A DNA stretch of 64,000 bases, taken from assembly GCF_022539505.1 (NCBI RefSeq), contig NC_061510.1:226942043-227006042 (forward strand), written 5' to 3'. This stretch comes from Lolium rigidum. Lineage: Eukaryota > Streptophyta > Magnoliopsida > Poales > Poaceae. The translations under genes and the position numbers were made by a program. Below the pieces are notes generated by a model. It was not told where the DNA came from and searched no databases. It worked only from the letters and a program-made list of their open reading frames with translations. Shown here piece by piece: positions 11,968 through 24,200 of the stretch (positions are counted from its first letter, which is position 1; each line of letters opens with the position of its first letter).

Positions 11968-13214
11968 AGGTTGTTTGAAGCAAACACAAGTATGAACCGG
12001 TACAGCAAAACTTACATAAGAACGTATTGCAAGCATTATAAGACTCTACACTGTCTTCCTTGTTGCTCAAACACTTTTACCAGAAAATATCTAGACCTTA
12101 GAGAGACCAATCATGCAAACCAATTTCAACAAGTTCTACGGTAGTTCTCCACTAATAGTTTCAAACTACATGGTGCAAGCTTAAGCATGATCTACTTGAG
12201 AGCTCAAAACAATTGCCAAGTATCAAATTATTCAAGACAATATGAAGCATTTTCTGTTTCCAACCAAATAACAATAAGTGCAATAGCTTCCAACTTTTGT
12301 CATGAACATTAAAAGTAAAACAAAGAACACTAGTGTTCATATGAAAAAGCGGAGCGTGTCTCTCTCCCACACAAGGATTGCTAGGATCCGAGTTTATTCA
12401 AACACAAACAAAAATAAAAACACACAGACGCTCCAAGTAAAGCACATAAGATGTGACCGAATAAAAATATAGTTTCACTACAGGTGACCTGATAAGTTGT
12501 TGATGAAGAAGGGGATGCCTTGGCCATCCCCAAGCTTAGACGCTTGAGTCTTCTTGAAATATGCAGGGATGAACCATGGGGGCATCCCCACGCTTAGACT
12601 TTTCACTCTTCTTGATCATATATCATCCTCCTCTCTTGACCCTTGAAAACTTCCTTCACACCAAACTTCTCATAAACTTCATTAGAGGGGTTAGTACTCA
12701 AAAAAATTTAATCCACTTTAGTCCTGTAGTGACACATTGCAAGAACTCAATAAAACATTAGCTACATCTCTCCACGTCTAGAAAGCCTTGCTTAAAGTCC
12801 ACAAGAGACAATGCAAAAAACAGAGACAAAATCTGTCAAAACAGAACAGCCAGTAAACACGAATTTTTTAGAGGTACTTCCGTTGCTCAAATCAGAAAAC
12901 TCAAAACTAATGAAAGTTGCGTACATATCTGAGGAACACTCATGAAAATTGGCAGATTTTTCTGAGTTTCCTACAGAGAGACCTACTCAAATTCGTGACG
13001 AGATAGAAATCATGTTTCGCGCAGAAATCCAAATCTAGTATCAACCTTCTATTAGAGACTTTACTTGGCACAACATTGCAATAAAATAAAGATAAGGAGA
13101 GGTTTCTACAGTAGTAACAACTTTCAAGACACAAAAAAACAGTAGCAAAATAAAAACATGGGTTATCTCTCAAGAAGTGCTTTCTTTATAGCCATTAAGA
13201 TGGGCTCAGTAATT

Positions 13215-14581
13215 TTAATGATGCTCACATAAGAAATAAGAGTTGAAGCAAAAGAGAGCATAAAAAAGCAAATTCAAAACACATTTAAGTCTAACCCACT
13301 TCCTATGCATAGGAATCTTGTACACAAATAAATTCATGAAGAACAAAGTGACAAGCATAGGAAGATAAAGCAATAGTAACTTCAAAATTTTCAGCATATA
13401 GAGAGGTGTTTTAGTACCATGCAAATTTCTACAACCATATTTTCCTCTCTCATAATAATTTTCAGTAGCTTCATGAATAAACTCAACAATATAACTATCA
13501 CATACAGCATGCTTTCCATGATTCACAAACACATAATTTTTATCAAGCTCAGAAATAATAGGATTAAAACTTTCAAACCCACTTTTATCAGTAATATAAC
13601 AAGATGATTGATCAATCTCAAAAGATATGGGACTCCTAGATAAAGTCAAGACCTTTACAATCCCATTTTCATTAGTAGTACTATTAATATTATCAAGTAA
13701 CATAGGACCATCATCTAGAGATTTATCATAAACATTTGCCAAGAAAAACTCTTTAGTACCATGCATTTCGACATCAGGCACAAACAAAGCATTATCATAA
13801 GATTTATCAAAATAGCACGGATTATATAAATAACAGTAGCATAATTATTCTCACAAGTTTTACTCATAGAGAATATTTCAAGAGAATCCACATGAACATA
13901 ACATTCATCCTCCTTTGGTAAGCATGGAGGACAATCAAATAGTGTAAGAGATAAAGAGTTACTCTCATTAGAAGGTTGGCTTGGGTAGCTAATCCATTCT
14001 TCATCCTTTTGTTCATCACTCTCCTCTTCTTTTTCATCCAATGAGCTTTCAGGTTCATCAATTTCCTCCTCTTTTTCATCCAATGAGCTTTCAGGTTCAT
14101 CAATTTCTTCTTCCACTGGTTCCTGCAAATTGTGAGTGCATTCTTGTGCATTAATGAGTCTCTCTTTATAATCAATAATATAAGGATTATCGCTGTAACT
14201 TTCTACGCAAAAATTAAGGATAGAAGAGACATAATCTTTAAGGTCCTTACAAACAACACAAGTTTCATAATTTTTAGACATGAAGGATTCTATCTCAGAG
14301 GCTCCCATAAATATGACAAATTGTTCTACCTCTTCGAACCCAAAATGAATATAGCTATTCCAATTATAGTTCTTAATTAAAACTTCCTCACTAAAACCAC
14401 ATTGAAATTTAAGATGTTTAGTATCCTGTTTAGAGCAACAGTTTATATCATGGCGTTTAAGCAAGATTTTAGCAATTGTATTCAATTTTTCTATCACAGC
14501 ACTCATGACCTTACCCGTTCTTGATTCTCTATAATTATTATATAATTCTATAAGCTCCAAATAGGTTGTGGGTTCTCCCAT
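13215..14581 (-). pseudogene. Unknown protein of copy A, acidic repeat and hydrophobic C-terminus, one frameshift
   Basis: Starts MGEPTTYLELIELY 237 bp downstream of the primer site and runs about 265 codons. The frame then shifts near 13800 and continues another 190 codons to 13215. A 14-residue acidic unit (EEEIDEPESSLDEK) is repeated twice in tandem at about 14010-14115. The C-terminal 60 residues hold two strongly hydrophobic segments (around LKLLLLYLPMLVTLFF and LLFYALFCFNSYFL) that look like membrane helices. No signal peptide is evident. I recall similar ORFs in wheat-group LTR elements but know no function. It occupies the place of gag, yet shows no capsid or zinc-knuckle motif. An envelope-like role is possible but unsupported. 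Confidence 0.6.
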
Positions 14582-14818
14582 AACAACAGTTTTTAATTTT
14601 TAGGGTTTTCAATTTTTTATGGATTTTTGGGTATATGAGAAAAGTAAAACAAAACAAAAAAAAACTAGACAAAAGTAAACTAAGAAAAATAATACTAGAC
14701 AGAAATAAACTAAGCACAAATAAACTAGACAAACGTAAACTAAGCAAAACAAAATAAAATAAAACAGAGAGAGAGGTAGAGTGTACTCCCCAGGTGAACT
14801 GATGAGTAGAGCTATGCC

Positions 14819-14836
14819 TCCCCGGCAACGGCGCCA
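14819..14836 (-). promoter_or_regulatory. Primer binding site of copy A (tRNA-Asp type)
   Basis: The minus strand reads TGGCGCCGTTGCCGGGGA, the tRNA-Asp primer site common in Athila-like Gypsy elements. It lies 11 bp inside the LTR end and fixes the orientation of copy A. Confidence 0.88.
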
Positions 14837-14847
14837 GAAAATAGTCT

Positions 14848-16380
14848 TGATAACCCACAAGTATAGGGGATCGCAACAGTCTTCGAGGGAAGTAAAACCC
14901 AAATTTATTGATTCGACACAAGGGGATGTAAAGAATACTTATAAGCCTTAACAACTGAGTTGTCAATTCAGCTGCACCTGGAAAAGCACTAGTAACAGGG
15001 GTGATGTGCAGCAGTAATATGAGAGCAATAGTAACTGTAACACAGCAGCAGTAACAATAACACAGAGGCAATGGCACCAGAAAATAGTTGATACTACTTC
15101 CAATGACATATAGGAACGAGTATATGATGATGAAAGATGGACCGGGGTTCCCAGCTATCTTCACTAGTGGTAACTCTCCAATAACAAGTGTTGGGTGAAC
15201 AAATTATAGTTGGGCAATTGATAGGATTGAAATAGCATTAAGACAGAACATCAAGATTATTAATCATGTAGGCATGTTTTCTATATATAGTCATACGTGC
15301 TCGCAATGAGAAACTTGCATAACATCTTTTGTCCTACCAGCCGGTGGCAGCCGGGCCTCAAGGGAATCTATCTGGCTATTAAGGTACTCCTTTTAATAGA
15401 GCACCGGAGCAAAGCATTAACACTTGGTGAAAACATGTGATCCTCATACCTACGCCTTCCCTCCGAGTTATCCCGATTCTTGTCACTACTGGGGCCTCGA
15501 GTTCCGGACATAGACATGTGCAAACAACTTGTAGATACAATCTAAGCAATAAGTATAGATCTTAAATCTAAGATCATGCCACTCGTGCACTAGTGACAAG
15601 CATTAAACACAACAAGATTGCAGCAACAATAACTTCACAAACTTATATAGATATATTGATCATAATGTAACAATTCATCGGATCCCAACAAACACAACAC
15701 CGATTACATCAGATGAATCTCAATCATGTAAGGCAGCTCATGAGATCATTGTATTGAAGTACATGGGAGAGAGAGTACCAACTAGCTACAGCTAGAACCC
15801 GTAGTCCATGGGGGAACTACTCACGGAGCATGATGGAGGCGGTGGCGTTGATGGAGATGGCTTCCGGGGGCACTTCCCCGTCCCGGCGGCGTGCCGGAAC
15901 AGAGACTTCTGTCCCCCCGAAACAGAGTTTCGCGATGGCGGTGGCGCCCCTGGAGTCTTTCTGGAGTTTCGTCAATTCGTGTCGAGGTTTTAGGTCGCGA
16001 GGGACTTTATAGGCGAAGAGGCGGAGTCGGAGGGGCCACGGGGCCCCCTCCCCATAGGCTGGCGCGGCCAGGGGGCCACCCGCGCCGCCATATGGTGTGG
16101 GCCCCCTGCTGCCCGCCTCCGACTCTCCTTCGTTGTTCTGGAACCTCCCGGGGAAAATAAGATATTTGGTCTTTGTTTCATCGAATTCCGAGAATATTGC
16201 CCGAACAGCCTTTCTGGAACCAAAAACAACAGAAAACAGGAACAGGCACTTCGGCATCTTGTTAATAGGTTAGTTCCGGAAAATGCATGAAATCATTATA
16301 AAGTGCGAGCAAAACATGTAGGTATTGTCATAAAACTAGCATGGAACATCAGAAATTATAGATACGTTGGAGACGTATCA
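14848..16380 (-). repeat. 5' LTR of copy A (1533 bp)
   Basis: On the minus strand it starts TGATACGTCTCCAACGTATC and ends TTGTGGGTTATCA. The same family supplies the LTRs at 27702-29313, 29314-30711, 35221-36820, 40349-41944 and 60187-61609. A GC-rich block at 15820-16160 corresponds to the transcribed leader. Confidence 0.85.
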
Positions 16381-17480
16381 CTCCTCGTCAAAAGATGCCC
16401 GTGATGATATCACACATAGCAAAATTGATAAAGCTCACCGCCAACGTGTTGTGCGTGTTGGCTACGACATCGACGACTCCGAAGAAACTCAAGAGCATGA
16501 TGGAGATCTCCGTGGTGCCGACTATATGAGCCACAAGATTCGGGAGGCAATGCCACCAAAGAGATTCAAGCCAACTCATACCGATGCCGCCAAATACGAC
16601 GGTCAGCAGGAGCCGAGGTCATGGATAGATGACTACTTGAAGACTGTGATCTTCCACAAGGCAAACCAAGTGGCGGCGATGCAGTGTCTTCAGCTGTATC
16701 TGAAAGACTCGACACGAGCATTGTTGAGAGGCCCGCCGAAGGGATCCATTAGATCCTAGGAAGACTTGGTCGATGCTTTTGTCAAAAATTTCCAAGCCAA
16801 GTACAAGAGACCCGTTGGAATCGAAGAGTTGCGCCAATGCCACCAAAAGCCAAAAGAGTCGCTAAGGGCATACATCAGACGCTTCACTAAGATTCTGAAC
16901 GCTGCCGAAGATGTTTCCGTCGATAGGGCAATCGATGCTTTCAGTGATGGCATCCAACGAGAATACTACTTCGAAGAACTCGGTCGAAAGAAGCTGAAGA
17001 CCATCACCAAACTCATGTAAATCTCGAATAGCTGGGCTGATGGAGAAGACCACGTACGGAAGCCACGTCCGCACACTGATGACGAAGAGGATGATCAGAA
17101 GCACAATTCGGGTCACCGATGCGACCGTCGCAAAAAGAGGAGAGACCGTGGGTACGAGACCTTTAGCAACACCAACATCGTTGCTGCAGGATATACTGAT
17201 CGATGTGACGATCGATGTGATGATCAACACAGCAACAGACGCGATGATCGTCGGGATGGCAACCACAGCGGATCCGGAGGAAGTCGAGGTAATTACAGGG
17301 AACGACCACCGCGAGTCCCGGAACTGCCATTTGCTCAACAGCTAAATGCCCCCTGTTACATGCATGCGTACATCAACCCGAAGGATAACACCAAGAAGTC
17401 GAGTCATCTACTCAAGACTGCCAACAGTTTCTTGATCTCCATAAGTTTTATGAGTCAAATAAAGGGCAGACGCAGCCCCT
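16381..17480 (+). pseudogene. Fatima-like gag, two in-frame stops
   Basis: One frame runs from the copy A boundary through a conserved capsid segment (REAMPPKRFKPTHTDAAKYD, then LYLKDSTRALLRGPP). It meets a TAG at 16757-16759 where the family has a tryptophan before EDLVDAFVKNFQ, and a TAA at 17018-17020 within the next conserved block. The same frame then continues through an Arg/Asp-rich basic stretch (about 17085-17290) to a zinc-finger-like CYMHAYINPKD...SSHLL segment at about 17355-17415. Damage here is by point substitution rather than indels, unlike most other elements in the window. Gag would form particles; this copy cannot. Confidence 0.75.
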
Positions 17481-17564
17481 AACCCACCACCGCCACCTCA
17501 GCATGAAGTTCAGCAAGTTCAAACTCATGCTCCTAATGAAGCTTTTTCTCCACCTCGAGGACAG

Positions 17565-18167
17565 GTGAGCATGATCCACAAAACTGGTGTCTCCAGAAGG
17601 GAGATGAAGAAACTTACGCAAGAAATTAAGCTTGCAGAAGGCACCATGGCAAATGTTCCTGAATTCATCGACTGCTCTGCACAAAGCATCTTGTTTAGTA
17701 GAGCTGACCATCCGATGTCTATTCCAAGACCAGGCCACACAGCTTTGGTACTCCAAGCACAAACTAGTGGATTCAACATGAGCAAATTATTTATGGATGG
17801 TGGAAGCAGATGGAATCTAATATTCGTAAGCATAGTCAGGGCGATGGGCATTGCAGCCGATATGTTGCAGGAATCTGATACATGTTTTAATGGCATTGTT
17901 CCGACCTTGCCAGCATACCCTCTCGGCAAGATCTCCTTGAATGTAGTCTTCAGGAAACACGACAATTTCTGGAGAGAAATACTCGAGTTCGAGGTAGTGA
18001 ATTGGGAATCACAGTACCACACTATCCTCGGAATACCAGCTTATGCCAAATTCATGGCTATGCCTCATTATGCATATCTAAAGCTCAAGATGCCAGACAA
18101 CAATGGAACCAATATCACGGTTCATAGAAGTTTTTCTCAATCAGATAATTGTGACCGTGAGTTTTAG
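17565..18167 (+). CDS. Fatima-like aspartic protease domain, open
   Basis: A 200-residue open frame. The N-terminal part (KLTQEIKLAEGTMANVPEFI) is a linker. The retropepsin core has LFMDGGS at about residues 77-83, where plant Gypsy proteases have D-(T/S/G)-G-(S/A). The second half has FEVVNWESQYHTILGIPAYAKF, the conserved C-terminal block. In a full element it would mature Gag; here gag upstream is broken, so it is likely an orphan remnant. The ORF ends in a region lacking any reverse transcriptase. The first methionine may be arbitrary, because the domain is normally fused to gag. Confidence 0.65.
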   Translation: MSMIHKTGVSRREMKKLTQEIKLAEGTMANVPEFIDCSAQSILFSRADHPMSIPRPGHTALVLQAQTSGFNMSKLFMDGGSRWNLIFVSIVRAMGIAADMLQESDTCFNGIVPTLPAYPLGKISLNVVFRKHDNFWREILEFEVVNWESQYHTILGIPAYAKFMAMPHYAYLKLKMPDNNGTNITVHRSFSQSDNCDREF

Positions 18168-19326
18168 AGGATTGCCGCTAAATTTAGGATAAAACAGGAA
18201 ATCAAGACCTTGGATATTATCCCCAAACAATTAGCTCTTGAGGACAAGTAATCTAAGCCCGAGGACGTAGACATCAGCAAGAAGTCGAAGAAATAGCCCG
18301 ATGATCCTGCTACATCAGTACCAATTATCAAAACCTTGGCATAAGTTGTTAGTGCCTTGATAGAAGTCACAAATACTTCGGCAGCAAACGCCAATGCTTC
18401 AACAGAAGCTATCAGCACTGCATTGGAGCTATCAACACGTCAGTAGACGTCAGCCAAACTGAAGAAGACCCTCCTCTTACTTAAGAAGACGAGCGGTGGC
18501 ATATATCTTTACCTTTAGCAGCAATTTTACTTTCAATAAGGTTTTTTATGCCATAGCAGCTTAGCTTACTTTTCGTTGCAAACTTATTAATAAATTCAAG
18601 TTTCATCTATACAAGTGCTATTTCATATAGAGTATTCAATCGATTCGGTACACCCGACAAATTCTCAAGATCTTCATATAACATCACGCACCGTGACTAT
18701 AGAAAATTCTTAATACAGTAAGCGAACCCGATAAAAACTCGGGGCTTGTGTACAATGGATTCATCTAAGCCTCGTGAAACATTCGAGTGCTACAGTCGAT
18801 GATAATCAAAGGACTTTCGTAAAATACAAATGACTTCCACGAAAGCCTCAGGGAACATGCGAGTGCTACAATCGTTGGAAACAATAAAAATTCAAAAGGC
18901 CCACGCCGGTACACTAAACTTAAAGTACTCGAGCTACGAAGCCGATAGTGCACATGGTTCACCTGATTGACTCGGGGGGTTGCTACCGATAAAATACAAA
19001 AAATGCACTTTCGTTTCTAAGCAAAGTTGTGATTACTACGGGGCCCTCGGGCCTGCAACATGAGCTGATCACTCAGAAAATTTACCATCGGCACCTGAAG
19101 ACACTTCTGCAAAGCAATAGTGCTTTATCACAATGAAAAAGTTATCGACTTCAAAGATTTGCTCGCCTCCGTGAGCATCAACATTACATTGAGCGAACAC
19201 GTTACATCATGTGCACGAATAAACTTGCATCTCAAGTTACCCAAGTATTCAGAGAAGCATCATCGACAAAGTAATTTACAACAAATGTCTCGACGAGAAA
19301 AGCGACAAACTAGTTTGCTTTAGAAC
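18168..19326. other. Fatima-like internal untranslated region
   Basis: No coding signal. Two tracts resembling the polypurine tract are present (AACTCGGGGCTTG at about 18736 and GACTCGGGGGGTTGC at about 18970), similar to those at 31398-31944. The rest is moderately AT-rich element sequence. Confidence 0.5.
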
Positions 19327-19329
19327 TAA

Positions 19330-21287
19330 CCTCCAATATAGCAACTATAATGGAGGCAGGGTCTCTGACGGAGGGGAAGTATTGGTTCACGTTGGCTTCA
19401 GCCTTAGCGATTGCTTCCAAATCCAGTGAAGGATGCTGAGATAGCACGCACAAAAGCAAAAGATGTTTCTACTCCAGCAAGAAGTTGGCTACGCACCAAA
19501 GTGCGGACCCTTTTGGCATTCCTAAAATTCGACATCAAGGCCAGCAGCACTGGAGGAACCGGGTTAAGGAGGAACATGACCTTCCATATCATCCTCAAGC
19601 CCGCGTGACATTTATCAAAAACCCGGTGCACATGTTGCACCCGATCCTGGAATTTTGCAATGATCGTATCCTTTGATTTATTGGTCCAGAAGACCACATT
19701 AAACTACGATAGCTTCGTCAAAGCTTCAACTCACTCATGGAGTCGCTTGTTATCTTTGGAAAAGTTTAGAGCAATGACTGGCAAAAATGGTAAAGCAAAG
19801 TTCAGGCACCAAGGAGATGCACTATCAAAAGTGAGGAAGATGAAGGTTTATCAAGTACTCACAGTTTAAGCTCTCCGTGGCCTTCGGCAGTTCGCTTAAT
19901 GCGTACTGCTCTACTTCCATATCCAGCTCACCCTTCTTCTTTATCACAGCCGCCATGACATGGATACCTAGTAAGTCCTTTTCCATCCGAGATATTCGGG
20001 TCCTCATTTGTTGCACAAGGCTGGATTCCGAGCCAGCAGTCGAAGCATCTTTGACAAAAGGAGCCACCAATGTCACCTGCAATACATCATCGAGTGTGCA
20101 TCATAAATATATACAATATCAAGAACTCCAATCACTCCCATCGGGAGCGCACAATCAAAGCTAGACATCACAGTTACAATGGGAAGAACTGGCAACATTG
20201 CCAGCTCAAATTCAATACAAAATAAGGCTTTATAAAAGTCATTGTTTGAAACAAAGTATCAGTTACAACTTGACAGAAAATCTTTTGAGGAGCCTGGGTT
20301 TGGAAGTCGACAGGCTTGGGGCGGCTCCATCGGCAGCTGGCTTGTTAGCTTCTACTAAATCAAGAAGTTGCCGCGCACATTTGCATGCTGGCACACTAAA
20401 AGGGCTAAGGTCAATAGCCAGCCCATCTTGATCTTTCGGCAGCTCCGTTGTCAATAATTTCATATCGGCCTTGAAGTCGTACCCCATTAGAAGCTGGAAG
20501 CCAAGAAGAGCGCCGTAGGTACGCGAGGTACTTTTGAATACCTCGATGATGCCCTCGGCAACATCCACCAGCTGCCCTAGAGTCTTGTTCTGATCTGCCT
20601 TCGGGGAGATCATAGCATGGAACCTCGACAATACTGCCTTATTCTTCTGAAGAAGAACTCGGACAAGTTCGCCGGAGTCGACAGCTAAGGAAATAGCATC
20701 GGCATCAGAATCAGCTGGGGGCTTGCCTTCAATAATTGCAGGGATATCAGCAACTCCTACAAAAAAAGTGGAAACAGGAGCAAAAAATCAATAAAGCTAA
20801 ACGAGAAAGAAGTTTGAAGGTATCGCAATAAAATTACCTAGTAGGGCCTTGACAGAGTTGTGAAGATTATCCTCCTTCTCATTCGCCTGGATCTAGGCCT
20901 CCGCCTTTTCCTTCTCCTCCCCCTTTAGCTTCTTCTTACACTAGCCAAGCTCTTTCTTCAGTGTATCGGTCTCTTGCCGAACAGTAGCTATTATTTTAAC
21001 CGCCTAGCAAGCTGGATAGATTTCGATTGGGCGTTTTACTAAAGCCGAACATTCTCCGCTTGAAGGAGAGTGAACCGGGAAGCAAAATCCTTTATTATTG
21101 TTACGGTGGCTTGGATGGGCTATAATATGACACAAGACAAAGACATTATGAATATATTAAACTTCCTTTGAGTCTACGTTGGACTGCAAGTAGCCGAATA
21201 TAGACTCGGGGGATGGAGGAGGGAGAGTCATTATCAAGAATACAAAAGTTACGATAGTTACGTGCTCTTCAGGAGATGAAGGGGAAG
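19330..21287 (-). pseudogene. Antisense accessory gene of the Fatima-like element, 3' part
   Basis: Exon-like open stretches on the minus strand: 21287-21157; about 20740-20263 (GQLVDVAEGIIEVFKSTSRT, then YGALLGFQLLMGYDFKADMK); 20082-19825 (coiled-coil-like RTRISRMEKDLLGIHVMAAV); and 19697-19330 (HRVFDKCHAGLRMIWKVMFL). Intron-like gaps separate them. This organisation and composition match the antisense proteins carried by Tat-type Gypsy elements, of which the PF04195 proteins are the named examples. The function is unknown. Between 21287 and 30712 the gene is interrupted by younger elements. The conserved PF04195-type core expected between the two halves is not present on either side. Confidence 0.55.
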
Positions 21288-24200
21288 TGTAATATCCCAG
21301 GTTTAGAGACGATCGAGGGGTAGATTTTAGAAAGGGATGTGCATTGCATTGTAATTTACGGGGAAATTTCGCGCTTTTAAACAAAAACTGCATCGAAGAG
21401 GGACAAGTTTCTCTCTCGACACCTTACCGGGTTAGGGTTTCGAGAGTGCGACAAACCTGTTCCTTATTCAACTAAACTAGGGTTTTGAGAAAAGAGGGGA
21501 GAGTTTGCATCACAAATTTAAGTTGCATGATTGAATTACAAGTTAAGTTGTTTGATTGAATTCAAACCAAATTTGAATTTGAATTTCAAATTCCAACATC
21601 AAACAATCATCACATAATTCAAATTTGAGATAATTTCACAAACAATTACCATTAAGAAATAATACAAGTAATATAACTATTACATTAAGCTCAATAAGGA
21701 AAACTTGGGCTTTATTGATCATCACACATATAATACATTGTCTTTACAATATTCAGATTTGAATTATGGAAATACAACAAATTACAAGAATTGAATAATA
21801 ATGAAAAGAAAAGAAAAGTACAATTTAATGTTCTATCCTAACACTGCAAGCTAGTCTTCATCTAGTCTTGTACTTGATGATCTCCATGATCCTTGGAGCA
21901 TCAGGTTGTGTCCCTGCACACACACACACAAAGCAAATAAAAGAACAAGTGTTATGCCAAGTGGCATAGCCACTTGGAAGGTTAGCAAACAAATGAAATG
22001 AAGTGGATATGCTCAAGTCTCTGCCGAGCAGAACCATACCACAGATAGAATCAAGCCCAAGTTCACAACACTTGCACACACACACAATCAGGCAGCTCAC
22101 CAGGCTATGTGCATGTGCAACACACACACACACACGAGGGTGAGTCACCACAAGCTGCAGGTGGTGCTGTCGACCAGCAAGAGCAAGCCAGCAGCATATA
22201 AAAGCTTTTCTCAGCCAAACCCTAGCCATTTGATCCCATCGGCAGAATTGAACTGGTAAGCCACCAAGAACACCAAGAACACTTAGAACAGGAAGAACAA
22301 CAAGCCACCAGAAACCATCCAGGGACAGTTTCACCAAGAACTGTCAGCTGTGAGCAAGTACCAGATGGAGTAAAGTACCACAAGCTTGCAAGGAGGAGCA
22401 GGGCAAGCAAACCAAGCATCACAGAAGCAATCCTCTACACCAACACCTAATTCTAGGAGCTAGAGTGAGGTATACCACACAAGAGCACGAGCAAGATCAT
22501 ATCTTGCTCATACTTAAGCATGCTTGCATCACGAGAGCACTGAAGGGTAGGAAACCCTGGGTGTATCATCATTTGGTTACTAAACCAATTGGTGCCGACA
22601 AGTACAACCAAGGCTAAAAGGAAAATAAACCAGGGAACATCGGTTGTGACAACACGATGTCAAAACCGAGAGGAATCCAGCATGTATTTACTCCTTGCAG
22701 CCATTCAGATTCACAAAGCACCTATTGGCCTAGCTAAACCATCGGATTGACGAGCAACATGTGCCTATCCTATTTATCAACATCAAGGCTACTGGAAATT
22801 CACTAAGTGACTAGCCAGTTAGCATCTATCCATCACAGAAAGCCACCAAATAGGGGAGCTATCCTAGGGCAGCACATGAATACTGCCAGGATCACCTCAA
22901 CCACTAAAACAGCCAAACCACCAAGCCAAACACATATATCATCACCCAGATTGGGTTCAAATAAGAGCTAGGGTCCCCAACAGATGTTGGCATCCCTCTA
23001 GCTACATCCAATTCATCCATATGATCATCACTATTAATTAGATCACATCATTTATCCATCTAGTAAAACAAGGAATTACAGATAAATGAAACAGTCCAGT
23101 AACAAAAGCACCAACATCTTGTCAGTGAACCAAAGGCTCACTGCAAGCATCAGATGATGCTTGAGCCAGCAACAGCACATACAGGCTAAGCCTGTATGAA
23201 GCACAAACAGCACTGAGTGAGCACCAGAGTGAACCACAGTGAGGCACAAACAACATAGAGCAGTTCTACAAGCAACTGGTGACATGGGCATACCCTTTGG
23301 GTACCCATTATTAGTATACCTGGCTCGGCCCAATATGGAGAAGACCAAATATGGAAAAGGCCCAACAAGGCAACCCGAAGAAGTAGTCGACTAGGACTCT
23401 TGTAAAACCCTAGGCTGGTTGCATATATAAAGCTAGCCAGGGCACCCGAAATAAGGGGAACGACAGATAGACAACATAGCTCCGCCTACGGCGGCACCCT
23501 GTGTAAACACATCTATGATCATATACTGGATTGCTAGCAGCACGTAGGAATCCTCCACCGAGGGGACCCGAAGCTGGGTACGTCGTGTGCCTAATCTCGT
23601 CCCCGGAATCTCCATCGTTGCTCTCTCCCGAAACCCAAGTCTACAATACGTTTGCAGTGTTCAGGCAAGTTCATCACTTGCTCATGTCATTTGAGTATTT
23701 CTATCAAATTAATTGCAAAGTATTATGGTTATCACTATTGCATAAAAATCAAAACCACTACTTTCATAAATATGAATATGACTATGTGGTGGGCAATGGA
23801 ACCATGGATTGTGTTGATATGGTGGAGGTTCCATTGCACGGGCTTATATCCATCTAGGATTAAACAACAAACTTCGCCAGTGATTCTTGTGCCGTAATAC
23901 CCGTGTTAACCATAAGATCCGGAGTGGGACGGAGTAGTCAAAAGTGTTTCCACCTCTCGTTCATCAACGGATGCGCTTTACCGTAGACACTTGTATCCGT
24001 CGGGGCAAGCGGTTGGCTGGGGAAGCCTTAAGTCCCCACGGCATAGTCCGTAGACACTTGTCGCTCGAAGTGCAAGCGGTTGGCTGGGGAAGCCTTAAGT
24101 CCCCACGGTATTGCGGTCTATGATGGGTTGCGGCTACCGGCGAAGGAGTTTGGTTCGATCCCAAAGCTGTCGTCGTGGTCGGGGTCCACCCGTGAGTGGG

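Larger units (their letters stand above)
11968..16380 (-). mobile_element. Copy A: Athila-type Gypsy (Sabrina/WHAM-like), non-autonomous, 3' part outside window
   Basis: Read on the minus strand: 5' LTR 16380-14848, an Asp-tRNA-type primer site at 14836-14819, one unknown ORF, then about 1.2 kb of untranslated interior that matches copy B (for example 12540-12680 against 38710-38880). The interior is cut at 11968 by Gypsy-1; the missing part equals about 1.3 kb of copy B interior plus the 3' LTR. The right flank (16381 onwards) continues the gag of the Fatima-like element, so copy A inserted there. No gag or pol is present in the visible part. The family name is from memory of Triticeae repeats and is tentative. 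Confidence 0.82.

Noticed and set aside
13215..14581. Envelope gene of a retrovirus-like element
   Set aside because: Two hydrophobic segments alone are not enough; there is no signal peptide or cleavage motif and the position after the primer site is wrong for an envelope gene.
21900..22140. Telomeric or centromeric satellite
   Set aside because: Only short CA-rich microsatellite runs inside an LTR; no higher-order satellite unit.
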